Shown here in pieces: positions 25,584-32,893 of a stretch of 64,000 bases of DNA. Position numbers and translations under genes: made by a program. This stretch comes from F-183 sp964627455 (lineage in GTDB: Bacteria; Acidobacteriota; Terriglobia; Bryobacterales; Bryobacteraceae). The notes below the pieces were generated by a model, which did not search any database, was not told the origin of the DNA, and was given only the letters and a program-made list of their open reading frames with translations. The number at the start of each line of letters is the position of its first letter. The first letter of the stretch is position 1. The stretch is from the NCBI GenBank assembly GCA_964627455.1, contig CAZVKC010000003.1, positions 62,001 to 126,000 of the forward strand, in the 5' to 3' direction.

Positions 25584-26498
25584 CTAAAGCGCGCCCGGCA
25601 GTTCCATGGCCGCCTCGGGAAGCTTGCCCAGCGGAACTCCGGCGAGTTCCGAGAGATTCTGGCGGATCGTGTCGCAGATCTGTTCGAGCGGCAGATCGTT
25701 GTCGTCGTAGCCGAAGGGACCTTCGATTTCGACGCCAATTTCCTCGATGCCAAAGAAGACGTACGCCACGAGAAAGACGTCGAGGAGCGTCGCCCAGCCG
25801 AAGGTCTCCACCAGCGCGAAGGGAAGAGTAAAGCAGTAGGCGACAAGCGCGCGGCGCAGGTGTACGACATACGCAAACGGCAGCGGCGTCTTGCGGATCC
25901 TCTCGCAGCCGCCGAGGTAATCGACCAGCAGTTGGACATTCTGATCGAGCGCGACGAGCAGGTGCGGCGTGATCATGCCGGCGCGGTGTGCACGGGCGAG
26001 GCATTCAGTCATTTGCTGCGTGATGGCAAGTGCGGGATGGCGGGCAGCGGTGGCGATGCGGGACTGTTCGAAATGCAGGAAGTCCGCGGCCTCGCCCAGT
26101 CCGGTGCTGCCGCGCAGGCCCTGCATGGCGGCGTAGGGGAAGGCTGCGGCCCAGCGCGTGAGTTGCGCGAGCAGGTCGGGATCCGCGGCGCCGATGTGGG
26201 TGCGCGCGAGACGGATCAAGTTGCGGGTCTCATTGACGATGCCGCCCCAGAGTTTGCGGCCTTCCCAGAAACGGTCGTAAGAGGCGTTGGTCCGAAAGAC
26301 GAGCAACAGGCCGAGCGCGACACCGACGAGACTGTGGAGCGTCGATGGGATCGCGACCTTCCAGCCGTACTGGAATCCGCCGACGACGAGGGCCGATCAG
26401 ATGACGCAGGCGGCGACACGGCCGAGGATCTCGCGAACCATGGATCCCCGAATGTCGAAGAAATGGTCCAGCCAGCGGTGCGGATCGTAGTTGACCAT
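25584..26498 (-). pseudogene. Bestrophin-family chloride channel, interrupted by an in-frame TGA
   Basis: Reading from ATG 26498 (AAGGAAC upstream) gives a bestrophin N-terminus (MVNYDPHRWLDHFFDIRGS) for 33 residues. A TGA follows at codon 34 (26397-26399), then the same frame continues without error through SLVGVALGLLLVFRTNASYDRFWEG-type motifs to 25584 (305 codons including the TGA). Family members have a hydrophobic first helix here, so TGG (Trp) to TGA by one base is the simplest cause. The rest is intact, with no frameshift and normal codon use. It could be a recent nonsense mutation or a base-call error. Canonical internal starts would lose the first helix. Confidence 0.85.
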
Positions 26499-26518
26499 CG
26501 TTCCTTTATTGTCACGCA

Positions 26519-28021
26519 ATGTTGACACGCGACCGTTACAATCGTGTTTTGACTGCCAGGATTTTCGTCAAACTCATTCTCGCCGTGCTGGGTGTGCTTG
26601 TCGTCGCGCTCACCGCGGTGGACTTTCTCGTCTCCCAAGTCACTGAGAAGACCTATCGCGAAGGGCTGCAACAGGAACTGATCGAGAAGGGCCGGATGCT
26701 CGCAAAGGGCGAGATCACACCGACACAGGAACGGGTTCGCGCCATTGCAGCGGCAGCGGGCGCGCGCGTAACCGTCATCGCGGCGGACGGACGAGTCATC
26801 GTCGATTCGGAAGCGGACGCCCATAAGATGGAGAATCACCAGGGCCGTCCGGAGATCGCGAAGGCTTTGCGCGGCGAGGTCGGATCCGCCATCCGGCACA
26901 GCCCGACCATTGGCGTGGATTTCCTGTATGTTGCCGTCCCGTTTGGCGATCAGGGCGCGGCGTTGCGGCTGGCCGTGCCGATGTCCAAGCTGGGCGAGCG
27001 GGTCGATATCGTCCGAAGCAAAGTGCTGTGGTCGACGCTGCTGGGATTCATCCCCTCGATCCTGTTGGCCGCGCTGTTTTCCCGGCATGTATCCAGCAGG
27101 CTGGCGAGAATCATCGAGTATGCGGGCAAACTCTCGCAGGGGGATTTCGCGGCTCGACTCGAACATTCGGGCCGGGACGAACTGGGGATCCTCAGCGCCA
27201 AGCTCAACGACACCGGCGCAAAGCTCGAGAACATGGTGCGGGAACTTGACCGCGAGCACGCCGAACTCGAGAAACTGGAGCGGATCCGCAAGGATTTCGT
27301 GATCAACGTATCGCACGAACTGCGGACCCCGCTGGCTTCGATCCAGGGGTACACGGAGACGCTGCTCGACGGCGCCATCGACGACCCGAATCACAATGTG
27401 AAGTTCCTGGGGATCATCCGGCAGAACGCCGAGCGTTTGGCGCGCCTGACGGCGGACCTGCTCACCCTGTCGCGGATCGAGTTGGGGCGGCAGAAGTTCC
27501 AGTTCGGGTCGTACTACGTGAACCGGCTGATCGAAGAGAATACGGACTCGATGCGGCCAATGGCGGAAAAGAAAAACGTCGAAATCCGAATCAAGGCGGC
27601 GGATCCGAAAGAAGAGGTTTTCTGCGATTCGGAAGCCGTGCACCAGATGCTTGGCAACCTGCTGGACAATGCCCTGAAGTACACACCGGAGGGCGGGCAT
27701 ATCACGGTGGGGGCGGAACCGGATGCAGGCGGGGACATGGTGCGATTCTTCGTCCGCGACACCGGTATCGGGATCCCCTCAGGCGAACTTCCGCGGCTGT
27801 TCGAACGCTTCTATCGTGTTGATAAGGCTCGATCAAGAGAGTTAGGCGGCACGGGGCTGGGACTGGCGATCGTAAAGCATCTGGCCAAGAGCCAGGGCGG
27901 CGAGGTGGGTGTCGTGAGCGAGGTCAACCAGGGGTCGATGTTCTGGTTCACGCTCCCGGTGCATCCGGTGGAAGGCGCCCCGGATGAAACCGCCCTTCCG
28001 TCACAAATGACAGCGCCGTAA
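26519..28021 (+). CDS. phoR: PhoR-type sensor histidine kinase
   Basis: 500 residues. Two membrane helices (~16-37 and ~169-188) enclose a periplasmic sensor domain of about 130 residues. A HAMP region (~189-240), DHp helix with FVINVSHELRTPLASIQ (His266) and an ATPase domain follow, with N box NLLDNALKYTP, DTGIGIP, FERFYRVD and GGTGLGLAI. The order sensor-HAMP-HisKA without PAS resembles PhoR-like kinases. It is divergent from the broken bestrophin (20 bases) and 37 bases upstream of its response regulator. Assignment to phosphate is by family likeness only. Confidence 0.9.
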   Translation: MLTRDRYNRVLTARIFVKLILAVLGVLVVALTAVDFLVSQVTEKTYREGLQQELIEKGRMLAKGEITPTQERVRAIAAAAGARVTVIAADGRVIVDSEADAHKMENHQGRPEIAKALRGEVGSAIRHSPTIGVDFLYVAVPFGDQGAALRLAVPMSKLGERVDIVRSKVLWSTLLGFIPSILLAALFSRHVSSRLARIIEYAGKLSQGDFAARLEHSGRDELGILSAKLNDTGAKLENMVRELDREHAELEKLERIRKDFVINVSHELRTPLASIQGYTETLLDGAIDDPNHNVKFLGIIRQNAERLARLTADLLTLSRIELGRQKFQFGSYYVNRLIEENTDSMRPMAEKKNVEIRIKAADPKEEVFCDSEAVHQMLGNLLDNALKYTPEGGHITVGAEPDAGGDMVRFFVRDTGIGIPSGELPRLFERFYRVDKARSRELGGTGLGLAIVKHLAKSQGGEVGVVSEVNQGSMFWFTLPVHPVEGAPDETALPSQMTAP

Positions 28022-28026
28022 TCATG

Positions 28027-28057
28027 CTGTAACGGTCCACGAGTTACAGTGTTACAG
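28027..28057 (+). promoter_or_regulatory. Three 7-bp GTTACAG sites upstream of the response regulator
   Basis: CTGTAAC (28027-28033), GTTACAG (28043-28049) and GTTACAG again (28051-28057) lie between phoR and phoB. Sites 1 and 2 form an inverted repeat (centres 16 bases apart) and sites 2 and 3 a direct repeat at 8-base spacing. The last copy overlaps the AGG ribosome site. This looks like an operator for autoregulation or translational control; it does not match the Escherichia PHO box closely. Confidence 0.45.
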
Positions 28058-28058
28058 G

Positions 28059-28769
28059 ATGAAGAAGATTGTCCTGATCGAAGACGACGCGGACCTGTTT
28101 GCGCTGCTCAAGTACAACCTCGAAAAAGAGGGTTTTGCACTGGTTGGTTCGCAGACCGGCAAGGGTGCGCTGGACCTCTGCCGCCGGGAACGTCCGGACC
28201 TGATCCTGTTGGATATCATGCTGCCCGATTCGGACGGCCTGGATATCTGCAAAGGGATCCGCAATCATCCCGAACTGGCCCACGTGCCGGTGATCTTTCT
28301 GACGGCGCGCGCGTCGGAGACGGACCGGATCGTCGGCCTCGAACTGGGCGCCAACGACTACATCGTCAAGCCGTTCTTCATTCGCGAGTTGATTGCGCGT
28401 ATCAAGATCCAGTTCCGCGGGCAGACGGGTCCGGCAAAGACCCTTCGTTTCGGCGGACTGGAACTCGACAAGTCGAGTTGCCGAGTGAAGCTCAACGGCG
28501 AGGAACTGTCGCTGACGGCGACCGAGTTCCGGCTGCTGGAGTTCCTGATGAGCCGCCCGGGTGTGGTGTTCAGCCGCGAGCAGTTGCTCGATGCGGTGTG
28601 GGGACACGACCGCGCGGTAACCGATCGGACGGTGGACGTGTACATCCTGCGCCTGCGGCAGAAGATCGAGACCGACGCGACGAATCCGAACTTCATCCGT
28701 TCGGTGCGGGGATTCGGGTACAGCTTCGACAAGTCGAAGTCCGAGGTCAGCGAACCTACCGCCGTATGA
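28059..28769 (+). CDS. phoB: PhoB-type response regulator
   Basis: 236 residues. Receiver domain with acidic pocket EDD (8-10), phospho-acceptor Asp52 in LILLDIMLP, Thr in FLTARA and Lys in VKPFF. The C-terminal OmpR-type winged helix has ATEFRLLEFLMSRPGVVFSREQLLDAVWG and the wing RTVDVYILRLRQKI...VRGFGYSF. Cognate of the kinase just upstream. Phosphate control is likely from family resemblance but no pst/phoU genes are in this window. Confidence 0.93.
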   Translation: MKKIVLIEDDADLFALLKYNLEKEGFALVGSQTGKGALDLCRRERPDLILLDIMLPDSDGLDICKGIRNHPELAHVPVIFLTARASETDRIVGLELGANDYIVKPFFIRELIARIKIQFRGQTGPAKTLRFGGLELDKSSCRVKLNGEELSLTATEFRLLEFLMSRPGVVFSREQLLDAVWGHDRAVTDRTVDVYILRLRQKIETDATNPNFIRSVRGFGYSFDKSKSEVSEPTAV

Positions 28770-28776
28770 TGAGTGC

Positions 28777-29565
28777 ATGAGGCGTCTGCCGTATGCGCTT
28801 GCGTTCCTGATTCTGCTGCTGTTTCCCTACGGACCTCTGTTTCCGTGGTCGCCCGTAAAGCCGGGGTACACTCACGTTTCGCTCGAACGGGCGGACGTGT
28901 ATTATCCGGCCGGGCGCGCATTGGATCCTGCATATTTGCGGGTTGATGAATACCTCCGGGGTGCGGAACAGTTTCACCAGCTGCCCGCGCCATTACGGAT
29001 TCGCGTCGTGGAGTGCGAGGACTGGGCTGCGTTTCAGCGGTTCCTGCCACAGTATCGCTCGCACGGGATCGCGGCGGTGACGCTTGCCACGGGCACGGTG
29101 ATTTACGTGACGCCGCGGTTGAAAGAACGCAGCCTCGACGTTGGCGAATTCCTGCGGCACGAGATTTCGCACGCCACGCTGCATCAGAACCAGAGTCTGT
29201 ACAACGCGTTTCGCATCGGCGGGGTCGAATGGCTGAGCGAGGGTTTGGCCGTTGCGTACGGCAACCAGAAGTCCTACTACAGCGACGCGGAGTTCACAGC
29301 GCGGATCCGCCGCGAGGAGGTCGCACCCTTCCTCGATCCGGCGCGCCGGGGCGAGGTGACCGGGATCTTCGACATGCGATACGCCTACGTGGTGTGGCGG
29401 AAGTTCAACGAGTATTTGATGGCTGCGAAGGGACGCACGGCGTACCAGGGATATCTGGAAGCGGTGATGCAGGATCCACGCGGATGGCGCGATTTGTTTC
29501 CGAAACATTTCGGCGGCTTGACGTTTGAAGAAGCGATTCGCGCGTTTCAGTCGGCAGCCCGTTGA
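28777..29565 (+). CDS. Membrane-anchored gluzincin metallopeptidase (peptidase MA-like)
   Basis: 262 residues. An N-terminal hydrophobic segment (~5-23) is followed by a short beta region, then the zinc site HEISH (128-132) and the third ligand Glu155 in VEWLSEGLAVAYG. Spacing and WLSEG are those of the peptidase-MA superfamily. ATG begins seven bases after the phoB stop, so it may be part of the two-component operon. Substrate unknown. Compare the related but motif-less domain in the TPR protein at 13437. Confidence 0.87.
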   Translation: MRRLPYALAFLILLLFPYGPLFPWSPVKPGYTHVSLERADVYYPAGRALDPAYLRVDEYLRGAEQFHQLPAPLRIRVVECEDWAAFQRFLPQYRSHGIAAVTLATGTVIYVTPRLKERSLDVGEFLRHEISHATLHQNQSLYNAFRIGGVEWLSEGLAVAYGNQKSYYSDAEFTARIRREEVAPFLDPARRGEVTGIFDMRYAYVVWRKFNEYLMAAKGRTAYQGYLEAVMQDPRGWRDLFPKHFGGLTFEEAIRAFQSAAR

Positions 29566-30478
29566 TTTCCGTCCAGCGGAGTCCGGATGCGCAGCATACG
29601 CATCGCCTCTTCGAGTGCGATCGCTGAGAGGAAGTGCTTGATGGTGTGTCCGGAGAGAACGTACGAAGTGAGTTCGAAGAGCTGGCGGTCGAAGCCTTCG
29701 GCGAACTTGGCTGCAACGTAGAGCAACGCAAGACGCCACAACATCGCGCCGTGCGTATAGCGCGACGGAAAGAGCCACAGAATGAGCGGAAACGCGATCG
29801 CGGGGTAAAACTGGACGATGGCGTAGAAGCGGAGGTCCCCGACTCCGGCGAGTTCGCCGCGGCGCCAGACTTCCACGCTGAGAAGGCCCAGGAGTAAGAN
29901 NNNNNNNNNNNNNNNNNNNNNNNNNNNNNNNNNNNNNNNNNNNNNNNNNNNNNNNNNNNNNNNNNNNNNNNNNNNNNNNNNNNNNNNNNNNNNNNNNNNC
30001 CGGCGAGTTCGCCGCGGCGCCAGACTTCCACGCTGAGAAGGCCCAGGAGTAAGAAGGGACCAAGCAGCAGGATCCCCCAGCGGGCGTGGATCCGCTCGGT
30101 GATGGCGGCGGCGAAAAGCCCCATGAAGACGAGCGTCATCGGCAGGCGATCCCAGAACAGAGTCGCGTTGTTGGGACGCCAGTGGTAATAGCCGCTGCCG
30201 AGTCCGATGAGGATCGCGCCGAGTGCGATGACGAGCCAGGGCCAGCGATCGTGCGGTTCGCGCCACCGCGATTTCGACCAGGCGTACAGGCCGTACAGTC
30301 CGGCGAGGATGTACGGGCCGTTCGAGATGACGTTCCAGAAGTTCGGAATGCGCCACCATTCGCGCTGATCCGAGAAGTCGTGATAGCGGGGGTCCTGCGG
30401 GATCGGTGGGGAGAGTAGTGCGAAGACGATTGCCGCGAGGGCAACGGCAAGAACGGGGATGAGGCGTCGCGGAAACAT
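29547..30478 (-). CDS. Ceramidase-like (CREST) multispanning membrane protein, split by an assembly gap
   Basis: Reads from ATG 30478 to 29547 across gap 2. Removing 29900-30054 (100 N plus one 55-bp copy) joins ...SVEVWRRGELA to GVGDLRFYAIVQFYP in frame: 777 bases, 258 residues. About seven helices, with the motifs GSGYYHWRPNNATLFWDRLPMT and SGHTIKHFLSAIA. The paired His/Asp residues match alkaline-ceramidase/CREST hydrolases, where they bind zinc. Substrate unproven. The ATG shares its A with the CCA end of tRNA-Arg, so expression is tied to tRNA processing. The 3' end overlaps the peptidase gene by 19 bases. Confidence 0.8.
29845..29899 (+). repeat. 55-bp copy flanking gap 2 (left)
   Basis: Identical to 30000-30054 and abutting the N run: unmerged contig overlap of the same length as at gap 1. 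Confidence 0.9.
29900..29999. other. Assembly gap 2 (100 N)
   Basis: 100 N between identical 55-bp ends; probably no missing bases. Confidence 0.95.
30000..30054 (+). repeat. 55-bp copy flanking gap 2 (right)
   Basis: Second copy of the contig-end overlap. Deleting it with the gap restores one open frame in the ceramidase-like gene. Confidence 0.9.
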
Positions 30479-30554
30479 GGTAGGGACGGGCAGAGTCGAA
30501 CTGCCGACCTGCCGCTTAGGAGGCGGCTGCTCTATCCATCTGAGCTACGTCCCC
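30478..30554 (-). tRNA. tRNA-Arg (CCT)
   Basis: 77 bases on the minus strand: acceptor GGGGACG with CGTCCCT (one G-U), D arm GCTC/GAGC, anticodon stem GCCGC/GCGGC with loop CTCCTAA giving anticodon CCT, T arm GGCAG-TTCGACT-CTGCC, discriminator A and encoded CCA (30478-30480). The 5' end overlaps the last 10 bases of rarA and the final A is the A of the next gene's ATG. Confidence 0.95.
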
Positions 30555-31867
30555 CCACCGGACTCCTTCAGTGTAGCTTCCCGTTGTTCCGCACGCCACT
30601 TACGAATCTCTTCCAGACGCTCGGCGATTCGCTTTTCGACACCCGCGTCCTTGGGCTGATAGAACCGCGTTCCGGCGAGGGCTTCGGGGAGGCAATCCAT
30701 CGTGTTCAGCGCGCCGGCGTACTGATGCGCGTGCTGGTAGCCTTTACCGTATCCCCATGCCTTCATCGCCTTGGTGGGAGCGTTGCGCAACTGCATCGGC
30801 ACCGGATCCGCGGGGCGGCTCTGTACGGTCTGGCGCGCCAGGTTCAACGCCGCGTATCCGGCGTCAGACTTGGGCGCCAGCGCGAGGTAGATCGTGACTT
30901 GCGCCAGAGCCTGATCACCCTCGGGCACCCCGAGGAAGTGCGCGGCCTGTTGCGCGGCGATTGCCTGTTCCAGCGCTTTGGGATCCGCCATGCCGATGTC
31001 CTCGACGGCCATGCGCACAAGACGGCGCGCAAGATACATGCGGTCCTCGCCGCTTTCGAGCATCCTCGCAAGCCAGTAAAGCGCGGCGTCGACATCGCTC
31101 GATCGCACGGATTTGTGCAGCGCTGAAATCAGGTTGTAGTGCTCTTCCCCGCCCTTGTCGTAGACGAGCATCTTGCGCTGCGTCGAATCCTCGAGCGCCT
31201 GCTGCGTGATGACGCCTTCCTGCGCGGCGGCGGAGGCGAGTTCGAGCAGGTTGTACGCGGATCGCGCGTCGCCGTTCGAGAAGAGCGCGATCTGTTCGAG
31301 CACATCATCCGGTGCGGTGACCTGCAGGATCTCGCAACCTCGCTTCAAGAGCTGAATCAGTTCCGGCACCGTCAGCGCCCGGAGGATGTACGTGCGCGAG
31401 CGACTGAGCAACGCCGAAACGACTTCGAACGACGGGTTCTCGGTCGTGGCGCCGATCAACACAACATCACCGCGTTCGACATACGGTAGAAACGCGTCCT
31501 GCTGCGCTTTGTTGAAGCGATGGATTTCGTCTACGAAGATGACGGTGCGGCGGCCGAGAGCGCGGTTGCGTTCGGCGTCCGCCATCACGGCTTTGATTTC
31601 CTTGATGCCGCTCATCACCGCGCTGAAGGGAACGAAGTCCGCTTTAGTGGCGTTGGCGATGAGGTTGGCGAGTGTGGTCTTGCCGGCTCCGGGAGGTCCC
31701 CAGAGGATCATCGAGCTGAGCTGGTCGCGTTCGATCTGCAGACGGAGAGGCTTGCCGGGTCCCAGGATGTGTTCCTGGCCCACGTACTCGTCAAGCGTAC
31801 GCGGACGGAGCCGTTCGGCCAGCGGGCGTCCGGCCAGTGGTTCGGAATCGAAGAGAGAAGCGTGCAA
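30545..31867 (-). CDS. rarA: Replication-associated recombination protein RarA (MgsA)
   Basis: 440-residue AAA+ ATPase related to clamp loaders, acting at stalled forks. Seen: RPRTLDEYVGQEHILG, Walker A GPPGAGKTT, Walker B IFVDEIHRFNKAQQDAFLP, sensor 1 GATTENPSFEV, and the C-terminal tetramerisation part with EDIGMADPKAL and MKAWGYGKGYQHAHQY. The start is TTG 31867, supported by GAAGGAAAGG just upstream. The stop TAG lies at positions 8-10 of tRNA-Arg, so the mRNA and tRNA share sequence. Confidence 0.95.
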   Translation of the reverse strand: MHASLFDSEPLAGRPLAERLRPRTLDEYVGQEHILGPGKPLRLQIERDQLSSMILWGPPGAGKTTLANLIANATKADFVPFSAVMSGIKEIKAVMADAERNRALGRRTVIFVDEIHRFNKAQQDAFLPYVERGDVVLIGATTENPSFEVVSALLSRSRTYILRALTVPELIQLLKRGCEILQVTAPDDVLEQIALFSNGDARSAYNLLELASAAAQEGVITQQALEDSTQRKMLVYDKGGEEHYNLISALHKSVRSSDVDAALYWLARMLESGEDRMYLARRLVRMAVEDIGMADPKALEQAIAAQQAAHFLGVPEGDQALAQVTIYLALAPKSDAGYAALNLARQTVQSRPADPVPMQLRNAPTKAMKAWGYGKGYQHAHQYAGALNTMDCLPEALAGTRFYQPKDAGVEKRIAERLEEIRKWRAEQREATLKESGGGT

Positions 31868-31932
31868 GGCCTTTCCTTCATTATCGCGGACGCCTCCGCG
31901 CGCCCGCGATACAGGTCCTGCTGCGCGATCGA

Positions 31933-32157
31933 TTACTGCTGTTGTTGGATGGAAGGAACCGCCTGCGTTTGGGACGCGCCTTTGGTGTGGTGAGTGGGAC
32001 TGGTTCCTTCCATAACCGCTGCGACTTTATGAACAGCCGCCTGCGCGCGGCCGTTCTGCTGCTGCGGGTCCTGAACCGGCCAGACTTGATAGCCCAGTGC
32101 AATTCCGATCAGTGCGAGGGTCGCGACGGGGGTTCGTTTTGCCGGTTGATTCTGCAT
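31933..32157 (-). CDS. Small membrane-anchored Gln-rich protein
   Basis: 74 residues from ATG 32157, which has AGGTGAG six bases upstream. A single N-terminal hydrophobic segment (VATLALIGIALGYQV) is followed by a polar Gln/Ala/Thr-rich tail that ends in four Gln. No recognised domain. Probably exported or anchored with the tail outside. Coding is supported by the ribosome site and length, less by similarity. Confidence 0.5.
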   Translation of the reverse strand: MQNQPAKRTPVATLALIGIALGYQVWPVQDPQQQNGRAQAAVHKVAAVMEGTSPTHHTKGASQTQAVPSIQQQQ

Positions 32158-32290
32158 GTGTCTCACCTGATCTGAGAGTACCGGCGGCAGCGTGTTTTGT
32201 CAGTGGTACAAGGGTCCAAAAATTTCTAAGGTCGAGGCGTCCTAACATTAGAGTGAAGTCCTTAAATCGACTGGTACTGATTTCCTGTTC

Positions 32291-32893
32291 ATGCACCGAA
32301 TCCTACTCTTTTCCGACTTGCACGGAGACACCAAAGCCGCCGAGCGCCTGATGGCGACAGACGCGGACCTCTATATCGCGGCAGGCGATTTATCGACGTT
32401 TGCGCGCAATCTGGACAAGATGGGTCCGATCCTGCAGACGAAGGCGGAACGCGTATACGTGATGCCGGGCAATCATGAGTCCGCGGCGGATATCGAGAGG
32501 TTCACGGCGCAATGGGGCTTGCAGTACTTTCATCACCGCAGTATCAGCGTGGGCCGTTACACCGTCGCCGGACTCGGCTATTCGAACATCACGCCCTTCC
32601 GCACGCCGGGCGAGTATACGGAAGAGGCGCTGGAGCAGGCCCTTTCGCCATGGGCTGATTTGAAACCTCTGGTTCTGGTTTGCCATTGCCCGCCGAAAGA
32701 CACGCCGCTCGATCAGGCGGGCGTGGGGAAGCATTTCGGGAGTCCTGCGATTCGCAGGTTTGTGGATGCGCATCAGCCCGAGTGGTTCTTCTGCGGACAC
32801 ATCCACGAGGCCGAGGGCGTGGACGCGTTGCTCGGCGTTACCCGCGGGCGCAATGTCGGCAAGCGCGGCTACCTGCTCGAACTCGCTGATTAG
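32291..32893 (+). CDS. Calcineurin-like metallophosphoesterase
   Basis: 200 residues. The five metal-binding blocks are visible: SDLHGD (Asp9, His11), AGDLS, MPGNHES, VCHCPP and CGHIHEA. Single compact domain, cytoplasmic. Substrate (phosphodiester, nucleotide or protein) not predictable. Its stop overlaps that of the convergent sulfatase by four bases. Confidence 0.92.
   Translation: MHRILLFSDLHGDTKAAERLMATDADLYIAAGDLSTFARNLDKMGPILQTKAERVYVMPGNHESAADIERFTAQWGLQYFHHRSISVGRYTVAGLGYSNITPFRTPGEYTEEALEQALSPWADLKPLVLVCHCPPKDTPLDQAGVGKHFGSPAIRRFVDAHQPEWFFCGHIHEAEGVDALLGVTRGRNVGKRGYLLELAD

Noticed and set aside
26522..26542. TTGACA followed by TACAAT at the phoR start considered as a promoter
   Set aside because: The spacing is only nine bases and both lie inside the coding region.
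26216..27700. Minus-strand 494-codon frame opposite phoR
   Set aside because: Antisense to a histidine kinase with all catalytic boxes; no domain of its own.
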